Source of the DNA: Tribonema minus
Taxonomy: Eukaryota; Sar; Xanthophyceae; Tribonematales; Tribonemataceae
Length of the DNA: 64,000 bases
Direction of reading: 5' to 3'
Assembly (NCBI GenBank): GCA_017506865.1
Contig: JAFCMP010000028.1
Coordinates: 248,001-312,000, forward strand
Of the stretch, positions 16,793 to 27,300 are shown piece by piece (position 1 is the first letter of the stretch; each line of letters starts with the position of its first letter). The translations under genes and the position numbers were made by a program. The notes below the pieces were generated by a model. That model was not told the DNA's origin. It did no database searches and saw only the letters and a list, made by a program, of their open reading frames with translations.

Positions 16793-18155
16793 CTCATCGA
16801 GAAGCTCTCTGTCAAATATGCCTGGAAACATATTCATTTGTTGCTCCTGCAGCTGCTGTTGATGAGCCATGCAGCGGCCCTGCAAGACGTTATGGCCCCT
16901 TCTGCCTCCAGAGTTTTTAATGCTGCTGCTGCCACCTCTGGATTTGCGCTTAGCCTGATTCTTGCAGCAGTGGAGATACTTGGTCAGGTGATCTGAAACG
17001 ACACTGGTTCTGAAGAAGTCGTAGAAGCAAAAAGAAAGCACTCTACTGTAGGAGTATGCTGCTCTGTCAAGTGCCCTTGCCTGCCGATATCTGCTAAAAT
17101 ACTGTCAGAGGTCAACGCAGTACACATCAAACAGTTGTTGGCCACCGGTCAATCAGACTGAGAACTATTGGTACACACCTGGCTCCGTTGCTCCTCACAC
17201 TTAATGTGTGCTGCCATGCACACTGGCAGCACGAAATACATCTGGCACATGACCTAACAACCTCAGCAGACAGTTTTGATGCAATTTGCTAGGAATCATT
17301 CTGCTGGCACAAAAACACATGTGGTACTGGCAATTCACACCCTCGAACCAGTGTACAGCTGCTGCGGCTCGTAACCTTTCGGTCACTTGGCCAATCAAGT
17401 GACCAATCACTGCTCAGCTTACAGGATCTGCTGCAGCCCGGGCAATCCGGCCGGCGAATTGCAAGATGCAACTCTGACACATTCACACGTTGTCATTCTA
17501 ATTTGTGCGAAGGCACATGCTTCGGATCAACAGCGACGCATCAACAGATGCGGTCGTGTCTCAACCTAGTTCGCGCACATACACACAAACAGGGCGTCTG
17601 CAAGCCTGAGTGAAGTGTGTCCAGCCTATGTAATGATAATTTCAGAGGCTTGCGCGGTCAACTCGCTTCTCGGCGAATTGCATTCCATAGTGGCACGCTT
17701 GCCCCATGCCACAACCGTGCCCTCGATTGCTTCAATTGTGTGCAGGCAGGTTCATGCCACCTCCAATGATCAGGTCGTAAATAATTATTAATGATGCTTG
17801 TTAGTATGTTGTAAGCTGTTGCAGCCAGAGGCTGCTGCACTCAGTGCATCAAGTGCGACAGGGCTTTTGTTCTCGCTACAAAAACAGAACAGGTGTGTAT
17901 TGCGCATGTTGCAATGTTTACATACTTTGCAGAGGCATGCCATCAATCTGCATCTGCGGCGGATTGCATCATCTTGCATTCTAACACATGGATTCGTACA
18001 CGATGTGCACGGTGTCTTGAGCTCAGGCAGGCAGCAACATCGCCTTACCTGGGTGTTGCTGAAAAACACCCGAGGTGCCAGGCGCTCGCTTCCAGATCTG
18101 CATGCTGACGTCAGCTTCCTCGGCCCACGTTCGCGCAGTGCCACCGACCACATTG
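16793..18155 (-). pseudogene. Extra X-S exon pair upstream of family copy A
   Basis: A second X exon (about 18155-18049, with WSVALRERG and RLAPRVFFSNTQ, donor GTAAGG) and a second S exon (16960-16793, 56 codons, with CMAHQQQLQEQQ and GIFDRELLDE, donor GTTAGT) lie upstream of the X-S pair of copy A. No P exon lies between, so this is a partial tandem duplication of the 5' part of the gene. Alternatively it is the surviving head of another copy whose tail was lost. The S exon is more diverged than the others (acidic and glycine positions of the linker are changed). Whether transcripts join these exons to copy A is unknown. Confidence 0.55.
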
Positions 18156-18347
18156 TGCGTGTACAAGTCACCCGCACCCAGTGGCGAGATCTCGATGTGA
18201 CCACGATTGCTTGAAGTTTGATCGTTGAAGTTGTATCCTGGACCGTTGAAGTTGCACCGAGCGGTAAAGGTTTTTTTTTCTGCGGGGTCAAAAGCTGCAG
18301 GGTTTTTGAGGGCACATAGCTTCAATTCCGAGTCGCCGTCATGAGAG

Positions 18348-18367
18348 CATGTTTTTTTAAAAACATG
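18348..18367. repeat. Perfect inverted repeat (9-bp arms, 2-bp loop)
   Basis: catgttttt and aaaaacatg face each other with two bases between, followed by another T/A run. It could extrude as a hairpin. No role can be assigned. Confidence 0.8.
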
Positions 18368-19784
18368 TTTTAAAAAAGGGCTTTGCGATGAGTACGTCTA
18401 CGGGGCGGCCGAGGGATCGGCGCTGGCCGGCAGTACCTGCAACAGTGCGATGCGGTGATAGGCGCTGACCTCGCCATCAGGGGCTCAGTTGTCAATCACA
18501 ACACTTGGTGAGCGCGCTCTGCGCCAGAAAGCAATGCGCGCGCAAGATTGTAGCTGCCTTGCAAGCTCTGCTTGGCGAGTGCGCGGCGCCTGGGTGTCAC
18601 GTGACATAGCGCCAAAGTGGTCAAAGGCTGCGGAAAAATAGAGCGTGTAGTGGGGTTCATGTGATCTATCTTTCCTGCCATGTCAATTCGATCACGCGCT
18701 GCACATCGCGCGCGCCCCCCCTTAGCCTGACGGAGGCGGAAAGGGCAGGAGGTGTTACGTATGGTGACGTCTGTACGACAATTTATCCTGAATCAAAGCC
18801 GCCGCGCAGTCTCTCTCTGAACCTGGTCTGAATATACATCACATCACCTAAAACGCAAAAATGAGAAATGAGAGGATGCAAAGCAGCATGGCTTGGCGGG
18901 TGATCGCAACTTGAACCTGCAGGTCGTGCACCCACGTTTCTGATAACTTATGGGAGCAGTCGCAAAGAGGTATACACCTGCCAACAGCTGTGTGTGACCC
19001 AAGATTTTTTTCCCACTGGCTGCCCGCGCCTAAGGGCACACAAGCGCTCAGACACTGTGCTCATGAATCTTCGATGGCTGAAGCTCAGCATTGTAAATTA
19101 CGGCACATTGAGGTAGTTACTTACGCGTAATTACGTCCGTCACTTGGCAAAACTAACTTACGGCATGTACGGCTACGGCCAACTTCAACCGATTGTAGAT
19201 GAATTTCAACTTCAACACCATTGTCAACTTCAAGGGTGTGAAACTTCAACTTGTGTTATTATAGGTTCCTTCTACCGCGCGCCCTCGCTGCACTAGTGTG
19301 TCTGCTGATAGCAATAAAATCGGTATCTGGCAATGTGTACACTGTGACTGTAGCCTGCTGCTGGCGTGGAGAAGTGGTGGGGACGAAATTCTGTGCAAGC
19401 ACTCTCTTGCGAGGTGGGCTGTGCACCTCACTGAGGTGGCCTGAAGATATGCCTCATATGTACTTGCAGAAAGCATTCAATATGCTTTCAAGATTTGCAA
19501 CAATGACGATGCTCTTTCTACAGAGATTGCACAGAGCTCCTGCGTGACCAAGCGCGAATGCATCTGCCCTCGGCCATTGCACAGTTACTATGCACGATTA
19601 CAGCAACTGCTAAGCGCATTCAGTTGCATACAAAGGCTTATGCATGCAGTGTCACTTTTCCTGCATCTTATAAATAAATAAATAGAAATGCTTTCACCAG
19701 AGCATCAATACAATACGTGGTGTTGAAGTACGAAGCTCAACTTGAAGTCTGCCGTCATTTGCCGTACTTCATGAATTTGAAGTA

Positions 19785-19807
19785 ACTTACTTACTTACTT
19801 ACTTACT
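19785..19807. repeat. ACTT tetranucleotide microsatellite
   Basis: About five and a half uninterrupted ACTT units, in AT-rich spacer. Confidence 0.9.
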
Positions 19808-20819
19808 CTGACGTAATGCCATTAACAACCCTGCTGAAGCTTGAGTCATGTGAGAGTTGCCTCAAACACCCAATAAGATTGGCCATTGCAACTGGATACC
19901 TTGCTGTCACTGACGATCGAGCTCTGCGGATATGTCATCTTGACGTCAGCACACATGGTCTGTGATGCCAGTCAATGATTCAATGAACACGCTGGACAAA
20001 GACAATGGCTCACTGGAATGTGCGGCTGGAACACTTCTGGGGAGCCACGTGTCGCGACAGACATGCACACATGCCTTGATCACTTGGTATGCGCAGGAAT
20101 GAGGCGGCGCGTTGCAGCTGCTGTTGTGCTACCGGGGTATGAAGATAGGTAATGTGCCAGCAACTGAAGATCAAACATCAAGAACCTTAGCAGCAGAGCC
20201 AAAACCAGCCTGGTTGCTGTCGATTGCATCATGGCTTGATGTAGCATATGTGGCTGTGAGAGCTGGCGGCGCGCAGCAGGCGCTGCCACAGCCCTGACTG
20301 GTCGCAGAAAGTGACCGGCCTCAGCTGTGCTATGTGACGGCATTTAGTGTACAGAATTTTCTAAGCATGTACGCAGCGGCGACGCCATCGCTGCCGGCCA
20401 AAGTGCTCAACCTACCGCATGTAGCTATTCTACGTCAACAAGACACGCCGGCTATTCTGCAGCGCGTGCACACGCGGTCGGCCCAGTGGGCACGCCCAGT
20501 TTTAGACAGACGTTGTTACATCAACTGCCAGCCCACTACCACCGCTCTGTTACCAGCACAGCGGCCCTACATTCAAGCCCGCACTCGAGTCAACAGCGCC
20601 CTTGGCGCCAGCAGCACTGCGCCCGCGCGCAAAGCGGCGCCCAGCGCTGAGCACACGCCTTCTCTGCAACAGAACAGCAGCCCGCGGCTGCCTTAACATG
20701 AGCGCTCCGGGCAGCAGCATCGCAGCCATGCTTGCCTGCAGCCGCAGGCCAGGCTTGAGCGCAACGCCCTGTCCGCAGCATCGCCGCCGCGCCCGCCTGC
20801 ACGCCTGCGCGCAGCGCAG

Positions 20820-20900
20820 CCCCCTCACTTGAGGCGCTCGTGCAAGGCCACACCCTAGCGCAGACCGCAACCCCCTCACTCGAGGGGGTCGTGCAGCGCG
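20820..20900. repeat. Imperfect duplication of the LEA-like C-terminal coding end
   Basis: About 30 bp at 20871-20900 (the last codons and stop of the LEA-like gene, minus strand, ALHDPLE then stop) recur at 20820-20849, where the minus strand reads ALHERLK then stop. The second copy lies downstream of the stop, in the presumed 3' untranslated region. Confidence 0.75.
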
Positions 20901-21289
20901 TCTGCCAAGCCATCCTCCGCCTTGTTCGCGGCGCGCGCCACCGAGTCCTTCACCCCCCCCACCGCGCTCTTGATCCTGCTGCCCAGCCCCTTGTGCTCAG
21001 CGTCCCCCTTGGCGCGCTGGGAGACGCGCCCCGTCGTGTCGGACGCCTGTTCCGCGGCGCGCTGCGCCTTGCCCTCTGCGTCGCGTGCACCGCGCTTGAA
21101 GACGTCGGGAGCGCGGCCGGTAGTGTCGCGCACCTCGTCTGCGGCATCCGACGTCGTCTCTTTGGCGTCGTGGGCGGCGTCGCGCGCCTTGAGCGCGCTC
21201 TTGTCGAACATGTCCTTGAGGTTGGCGGACTTGTCGAAGACTGCACGTGAGAGGGCCGCGAGCGCAGTGGCGTCAGACGCGCAAAACAT
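20876..21289 (-). CDS. LEA-like (late-embryogenesis-abundant type) amphipathic helical protein, C-terminal exon
   Basis: It gives 137 residues from the first ATG to a TGA at 20876-20878. The protein is almost only Ala, Asp, Glu, Lys, Arg, Gly, Ser and Thr, with repeats of an 11-residue type such as AKETTSDAADEVRDTTGRA and RAAEQASDTTGRVSQRAKG. It has no cysteine after residue 3, no proline-rich part and no membrane segment. This fits LEA group 3/4-like proteins, which are disordered in water, fold into amphipathic helices on drying or cold, and protect membranes and enzymes. The first ATG may lie inside an exon rather than be the true start. A cag acceptor precedes it directly (aaagcag before acaatg), and the same 80 bp is duplicated upstream. 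The upstream exon with a signal-like start (22373-22175) could belong to it, but the intron phases do not join directly. Confidence 0.65.
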   Translation of the reverse strand: MFCASDATALAALSRAVFDKSANLKDMFDKSALKARDAAHDAKETTSDAADEVRDTTGRAPDVFKRGARDAEGKAQRAAEQASDTTGRVSQRAKGDAEHKGLGSRIKSAVGGVKDSVARAANKAEDGLADALHDPLE

Positions 21290-21392
21290 TGTCTGCTTTG
21301 CAGAGCGCTCACGTCGAAGACTGCGCGTGAGAGTGCCGCAAGCTCAACGGCGTCAGTTGAGGGGAGGAGCGTCTGATTCGCAGAGCGCTCAC
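21233..21392. repeat. 80-bp tandem duplication over the start of the LEA-like exon
   Basis: Units are 21233-21312 and 21313-21392, both bounded by gtcgaagactgc and cagagcgctcac. On the minus strand each encodes a version of DA-x-x-LAALSRAVFD behind a cag acceptor. The distal unit is followed by GTGAGC, a possible splice donor, while the proximal unit runs on into the LEA-like exon. Because 80 is not a multiple of three, reading through both would shift the frame. Confidence 0.85.
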
Positions 21393-22174
21393 AGCTGCAG
21401 AGGCGGCAGCGGTGCATGCTTGAACAGTGGTGACTGTGCAATGTGTTGTCGTGACCGGCCGTGCCTTGTGCAGAAGCGGAGTGTTCTGGGAACAGTGCAA
21501 TTGCGCGATTGTGGCAGGTACGGCAAGTTCTGCGGGCTTCATAATTTGTCGGTGGAATGTTATGTAGTGGTGTTGTGGTTCCAAATGTTATAGAAGCCAT
21601 CGCCTCAGCCATAACATCCAGATCAAACGCCGCTATTGGAATTCTTGTTGAGCAAGTGGACGAGGTGTGCTCATGTGATGAGCCAGCTCCGCCCGCTGCC
21701 CTCCTCGTCAAGCAGTGCTCTTCCGCTGCACAGAGCGGGCAAGCCTCAGCAAGAATGGCGGCATGCCGAGGTGTTGCACAAGCACGAGCCGCCCAGCAAA
21801 CGCAGGCAAATGAGTGGGGGGGATCTGGGGTTGCCTGAAGGCAAGCCCAGATGGTGCCAAGCACGAGCTAGCTACCTGGTACAGTGAACAGCGCCAACAG
21901 GCAGTGGGGGGACCCATACCGCCAAAAACACTTGCACTGACACAGGTGCGCCCGGACCGCCGTACACGTACAGACCTACCTGTGTACATCGCGTCAATTG
22001 CTGCAGATTGATACAGTGTTGGGACTTCATGCAACAAGCGCACACACACCGCTGGCTCAGCGGCGGGCCAGCGATAAGCGTGCAACAAATCGTTGCACTC
22101 TGCTCCGAATGCTTCGCTCTCGAGTTACAGCGGAACTCAGTACGTGGACCATGGCGCAGTTTTGACATGCTCAC
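21393..22174. other. Stretch between the LEA-like exon and the signal-like exon; possible intron
   Basis: The minus strand stays open in one frame over much of 21390-21864, but without a recognisable domain. If the two flanking exons belong to one gene, a middle exon of length 2 modulo 3 must be hidden here. I could not identify it. Confidence 0.3.
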
Positions 22175-22373
22175 CGCTGGCATGTCCATCCGGGTCCCGC
22201 GTCTCAAAGTCCTTATTGTTGGCCCATAACTGCGAGCTCGCGAGGCTGGCAGTATCGCCGATGCCTTTGCTGCAAGTATGCACACGAATTGCAGCTGGTG
22301 CCGGTGCCAGAAAGCCTGAGGCGCCGCCCGCCAGTGCCACAGCCACAATAGTCAGTGTCCGAGAGCATACCAT
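22175..22373 (-). CDS. First exon with an ER or organelle signal-like N-terminus (gene continues)
   Basis: ATG at 22373 opens a frame that begins MVCSRTLTIVAVALAGGASG, followed by FLAPAPAA. This is a basic start, a hydrophobic core and a small-residue cleavage region, as in a signal peptide. The following 40 residues are polar (SSQLWANNKDFETRDPDG) and end at a good donor, GTGAGC, after 66 codons plus one base. Without splicing the frame stops 12 codons later. The next exon was not found. It could be the head of the LEA-like gene about 800 bp downstream, or of an unrelated secreted or organellar protein. Confidence 0.4.
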
Positions 22374-23252
22374 CTTGCTGTTGTGTAGCTGTTGATGTCT
22401 TTCAGTCCAGCAGAATGCTCTATTCCGAGTTTTCGACCATGATCTAGTTGAAGTGACGGGCAAGGGGGGAGATGAGATGAGCGTGCCTTCTGATTGTGTG
22501 GCTTGCATGCGTGCAATTGGCCCAGAGTTGATGCTCTCATACTCTCAGGGTGGTAGCGAATTGCAAGTGCCTTTGGCCATCAATTTCAACGCTTGTTTAA
22601 AAAGGCCAAGCCACAGCGAAAGCAAGACACGAATGACTTTGGATCCATTTGAATCTGTGCACACGACTGGAACAAGCAGCATGGCAGGAACACATTCATT
22701 GATCAGTGTCTGAACCGTTGCGTATTCGCACGTGTAATGCTGTAGGGTCTTGCGTGTGTTGCAGTGCGTGCATCGTAAGCAGCGGTCGTTGCCTGCACGG
22801 CCGCGTCAGCACAGCAGTCATCGCAGCATCAGAATGACGGCAGCGCGCGCCGCTTGAGAGGTCTTAAGTGGCTCGCGCGTGCCCGTCCTGTGCAGATTGC
22901 ATGTGCAAGCAGAGAGCCGCCAGACGACAAGCTGATCTTCATGAGAGCATCCCGTCGCGCTGATGGCAGGCGTTTGACGGCGAGCACGTGTACACGTGCA
23001 TAGCTTTGCTACCATGCGCATTTGGGCACAAAGGGTCAATCGTGGCTGCGCTGCGTCAAGCGCTGCATCTGCCGCTGCATTGCCGGATCCCACCTCTGTT
23101 GCCTTTGCATCGACATTGCAGGTTGAGGCAGCCTAGTAGCTGTACTACCGCCACCAGCGCCACACCAGCCTGAGCAGCAGCGGGACGAGACGCACCGGCA
23201 GCCACCTAATGCGAGGTTGACGCCCAAAGATCATCGTGACAGCGGGCGGCGA
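22374..23252. other. Spacer between two minus-strand genes
   Basis: No supported gene. It contains the 16-bp palindrome at 22983-22998 and is otherwise GC-neutral. It would hold the 3' flank of the hypothetical gene at 23253-23708 and the promoter of the signal-like exon. Confidence 0.4.
22983..22998. promoter_or_regulatory. Perfect 16-bp palindrome with two CACGTG cores (G-box pair)
   Basis: gcacgtgtacacgtgc equals its own reverse complement and holds two CACGTG cores (22984-22989 and 22992-22997). CACGTG is the core bound by bHLH and bZIP factors in plants and algae. It lies about 600 bp upstream of the minus-strand signal-like exon. A regulatory role is inference. Confidence 0.45.
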
Positions 23253-23708
23253 TTACTTGTAGAGCACGCATGGCTGCCACGAGGCGGTATGTGCGCGTTC
23301 GCAATGCGCCACGCCCGCGCTGTAGCAGGCGATGCCCCAGCGATGTCGACGCAGCCTGAGGGCCTGCATCACACTGGCGGTTGAACAACAAGCGCGCCAT
23401 CGCCAGCGGCAGAAGCAGCAGGCGCGGCAGCAGCAGCAGCAGCTGTGCGGTCGCCGGCGGGCGCGGGCGGGCGCGTTCAGCTGCGCCCGCAGCGCGTCGG
23501 TGATGGCCTCCAGGCGCGCGCGCTTGGTCGTCAGACTGGCAGCTTTTGCATCCAGAGCGCTGCTCTCCGCCTGCGCGGCGACCGCAACATCTATGCGCTG
23601 GGTATAGGCCAGCGTGACAAAGCATGTGGGCAACACGATTATGAGAGCCTGGAGGCCAGCGCAGGTCGCTGGCCAGGCATATATTCGCTGACATGATGTT
23701 GGGGGCAT
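23253..23708 (-). CDS. Hypothetical protein with one membrane segment and a coiled coil
   Basis: The frame runs from ATG at 23708 to TAA at 23253, giving 151 residues. A hydrophobic stretch near residues 18-36 (GLQALIIVLPTCFVTLAY) is followed by a heptad-like Ala/Leu/Glu/Lys region (ALDAKAASLTTKRARLEAIT), a normal layout for a single-pass protein with a cytosolic or lumenal coiled coil. The C-terminal third is odd: a run of Cys (SCCCCCRACC) results from reading a CTG repeat in this frame, and another frame is also open there, so an intron or frameshift near 23450 is possible. No family was recognised. Confidence 0.4.
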   Translation of the reverse strand: MPPTSCQRIYAWPATCAGLQALIIVLPTCFVTLAYTQRIDVAVAAQAESSALDAKAASLTTKRARLEAITDALRAQLNAPARARRRPHSCCCCCRACCFCRWRWRACCSTASVMQALRLRRHRWGIACYSAGVAHCERAHTASWQPCVLYK

Positions 23709-24363
23709 TTTGTCGCCAACAGCCGAACAGATTTTTGTGCACAAGAGCTTGCAATTGCACTTTGAAGTGCAAAAAAAGTGAGAATATTCCATGAATGCAG
23801 TTCAATTGTATGATGAAACTGAATCATGCAGTTGTCCATCTTTGCCTTCAGTGCGTGTGGACTACCCAACCATTTTAGTGACAAGCCAGTTGAAGCTGCA
23901 AGTGCTCTTGTGAGCAAGCCGCATGCTGATAGGTGCTGACATTGTGTGCCCTGATGTCATTGATGCGACGCATCTTGGTACTGTACGACAGGTGTTGCCT
24001 CATGAATTCCCAGTCCCATCAGTGTAGACAACGGACAAATTGCAATTCAACAAGGACACATGCAAGCTGCAACAGGTGGCATGGAGGAAGCCTCTTATGA
24101 TGTCACAGCATGTCCATGGCAGGGCATGCGTCGTTTCAAACGTCACGACGTTGGAGCCAGAAGGCAAACACCAAGGCGCGCAACAGTGGAGGATGCTGAA
24201 CATGACGCAGAAATGCGTATGAGCCACGGTACTGCATGGCATTGATTCAACATAAGGTGCATCTTGCAGCCTGTGGGTGGAGACATGCAGGCTTTGTGTG
24301 AACAGCAGCGCCAACGCTGTGGGGCCCATGACAACCCCGCCTCGCCGAGTCGGTGAGTAGAGG
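23709..24363. other. Spacer upstream of the 3' end of family copy B; no supported gene
   Basis: Short frames only; no repeats or domains seen. It would contain the 3' untranslated region of copy B. Confidence 0.4.
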
Positions 24364-27300
24364 TCACGGGCCTGCTTGCATGGGATCCCCTAGCTCATTC
24401 ATGGTGTTGAGGGACATGACAAGCTCCTCTCCTGAAGCAATCTTGGTCATGTCATCTGCCAGTCAATGCGCAACATGAGAAAGTCAGCAACACATGTCAG
24501 CCTGGATGATGCAGTCTGAGCTATTGCAGGTTTGCGCCTTATTATTGGCCTACCTGATGCGTGACAAAAGAAACCAGAATTGCAGCTGTGCACGTACCGC
24601 ATGTCCACCAGAGCATCAGCGACAACATTCGTTGGGTATACCAGCCACAGTAGCGCCACATAAAGTGGCGATGGCCGTCCGGACAAAAAGTTTCTTGATG
24701 TTTTGGTAAGTTGTGAGCGGGTCTGTCAGCGTGATGCACCAGAGCAGTAAAATATGCAGGCGGTGGGCACGCCACACCTTGCGCAATCCCGTCTGATCAG
24801 AACCCCCGAGGGGTGTCACAAAGTGTGAACTTTGGAAGCATGTGGCACTGTGGCCAATGAATGACAACAGTGATGGCCTTGCATGCATGTTGAGTATTTC
24901 CACCCATCTTGTGGCAGCAGGGCACACAGTGATCTCTGCTGCTCCAGGGTATGTGAAATATGACAATGGCAATCATGTGTCCTGTCCTGGGTCATGCACT
25001 GAGCTTCAAGTGAAAGCCATTTGCCGCAGATCATTGGCTCAGCGGGATGCAAAGTGGCCCTCAATCATGATGCGCCTGCTGCATCAGACGGCACTGCATC
25101 CTTGGTTGAATGAATTTAGATCCAGGCAACTAAGTGCATATCGCACTGCTACACGAGCAGGCGCACAAGCTGGGGTACCAGCTCACTGTCACCAAACTTT
25201 CAAAGTTGATGGAAGCGGACAGCCATCAGTGAACAATTGTTGTTGTTGCATTGACTACACTGCACACATGCTGGTGCGCATCAACTGCCGCCATCTTGCT
25301 TGTGCTTTTGAAACGCTATGATGTACTTTCACCACGGCACTCCAGCGTCATCGATTAAGAGATGGAGACATCGGCAGCAATAGGTGTGGCTCAGACTGGG
25401 CGCCGCTGTGTTTTTTCTCTGCCGTACGGTGGCAGCAACGTGGGCGACGGCCAGTGTAACCTGAGGGTCGTCCGCATATTTTAGAAAATGAGAGATGAGG
25501 AAGACCTGGTTATCAGCTCCAAAAGTACATTGACGCCTGCATTCACCGGCTGCAAATTCATAGCCAGACAAACAAGCTCAAACTAGTGCCAATATTGAAA
25601 CCATGAACTGCAATTGGCCAGAACACAAAACTTGATGTGCCATTGCAATGGTGGAGATTTTCGACATCGTGAACAGTCCACCGCAACAAATCTGAGCACA
25701 GCGCACGTGACAAAAAGCTAAGGTCATCATGTTGAGCCAATGGCTTTTCACAGCTGAGACAAAAATGACTCTAGAATCCAAACTTAGCCAGAGTTTCTTA
25801 CGTTAATCGGGGCACCAGGCATGGAAGGAACAACACTTGCTACTCAGTTGGTGCGAAGAATTGCCGCCATGCGAGACCTTACAACAATAAGAAATCCAAC
25901 GCATGGCCTGAGTTTTCTGTTTGACACGAATGCTGCAACAACATTCAAAAAACAATTGTGAAATGTAGTTTGTTTACCTGGCACTCTGTGTAGCAGCAGC
26001 AGGTGCGTGCGCTCCTGCAACTCTGCATCCCCAAACAGTGGCACCCCCGGCGGGCCTCCTTCCAGTGCTTTAAAACCTTGCGCCTCTTCACCACCGCTGG
26101 CAGCAAAGCCAGGCTCAGCGTGATTTGCTTGTCCTCTACCCCTCACAGTTGACCCCGCTGCCTGTTCTGGCCTCGCAATGCCCTCAGCAGAGTAGAAGAG
26201 GCTCCGCTCTCGGGTGCGGACCTCTAGGATTGAGCACAAAGCATAGCGCTCTGGTGACCGGCTCAGCCCAAACATTGCCAGGACAAACCCCAGTTTGAAG
26301 CGACGCATCTCGGCAGGCGTCCTGAACGGCGTGGCAGGCTCTCGTCCCTGTTGCAGATGACAAGCATGTGCAGTGCTCAGCAATGTCAAGGCTATAGCAG
26401 AAGACCCGATGAGGCACCTCAGGTAATGTATGGTGCCAGCACATGGGATGCCACCACACGCACATTGTTTTGTCCAGTCAGCACGGGTGGTTCCAGAGCA
26501 CGCAGACTCGACACAAAGCGCACAGGTTGCAGTTTTCTTCAAAGGTCTAACAGTCGCATGCGATGGCATTGCGAATGCGGTAATGGCTAGACTCTACACT
26601 GTATGCCGCATGATCCTAGGCACATGAAGTCAGCACTCACACATGTATTCCATTGGCAGAAGAGCACATTAAGAAAACTGACCTCAAACGACAAGATAAG
26701 AAACTGTGTCTAACAGTATGACACGTGAACTGTTTGCCTGGTAGAACGCAACTTCAAGATATTCATGAGGTTTGGGCTTGTAGTACTGCTAAACCAATTT
26801 CTGCTTCATCGGCAAGCTTGTAAACAATTGAACTGCTGAAGAGTAATGTCTTCACACCGGCACGTTACCCATCATATTACGTGACTGATACTGGTGTTCA
26901 AACTCTGGAGATAAATTTGTTGGACGGCAATACATGGAATGACTTGATACAAGTTCAAAACATATGACCGGTCCAGATGATGTATTTACTATTGTGCCGC
27001 GCAACACAAGGAAGCACTGTCTGACAACAGCCTTGACATGCGCACAATATGCATGGTTAAGTTAAAAGTTCACAGGCAAGGCAGTACTGAAGTTGCAAGT
27101 ACGCACATCAAATATACACCCGAGGCACTGTACTTCCTCCACGGAGGCGAGCTGCACGTAGGGCCGATAGCCTAGAGCACGTGTATGGTGCAACTCCCTG
27201 TCAAGGGCCTGCAAATCCACATCATCAACAGAGGCAGAGAGTTTTAGAATTGTGTTAGTCGCTCAAATCAACAAGGCAGGGGCCTATGAAGCCACGAGAG

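Larger units (their letters stand above)
18156..20819. other. Intergenic stretch, no supported gene
   Basis: It contains an A/T hairpin (18348-18367), clusters of the motif ttgaagttg or its complement (about 18200-18260 and 19190-19260), and an ACTT run. The stretch 20100-20820 rises in GC toward the LEA-like gene and is open in several frames on both strands. None of these frames could be tied to a family. Confidence 0.4.

Noticed and set aside
20950..21864. Minus-strand open frame of 304 codons
   Set aside because: Its distal half is the LEA-like gene read in the wrong frame, and the proximal half has no family signal. It stays open because stop codons are rare in this GC-rich sequence.
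24842..25321. Plus-strand frame of 159 codons
   Set aside because: It lies within the Q-U intron of copy B in antisense, with no domain and no conservation in the other copies.
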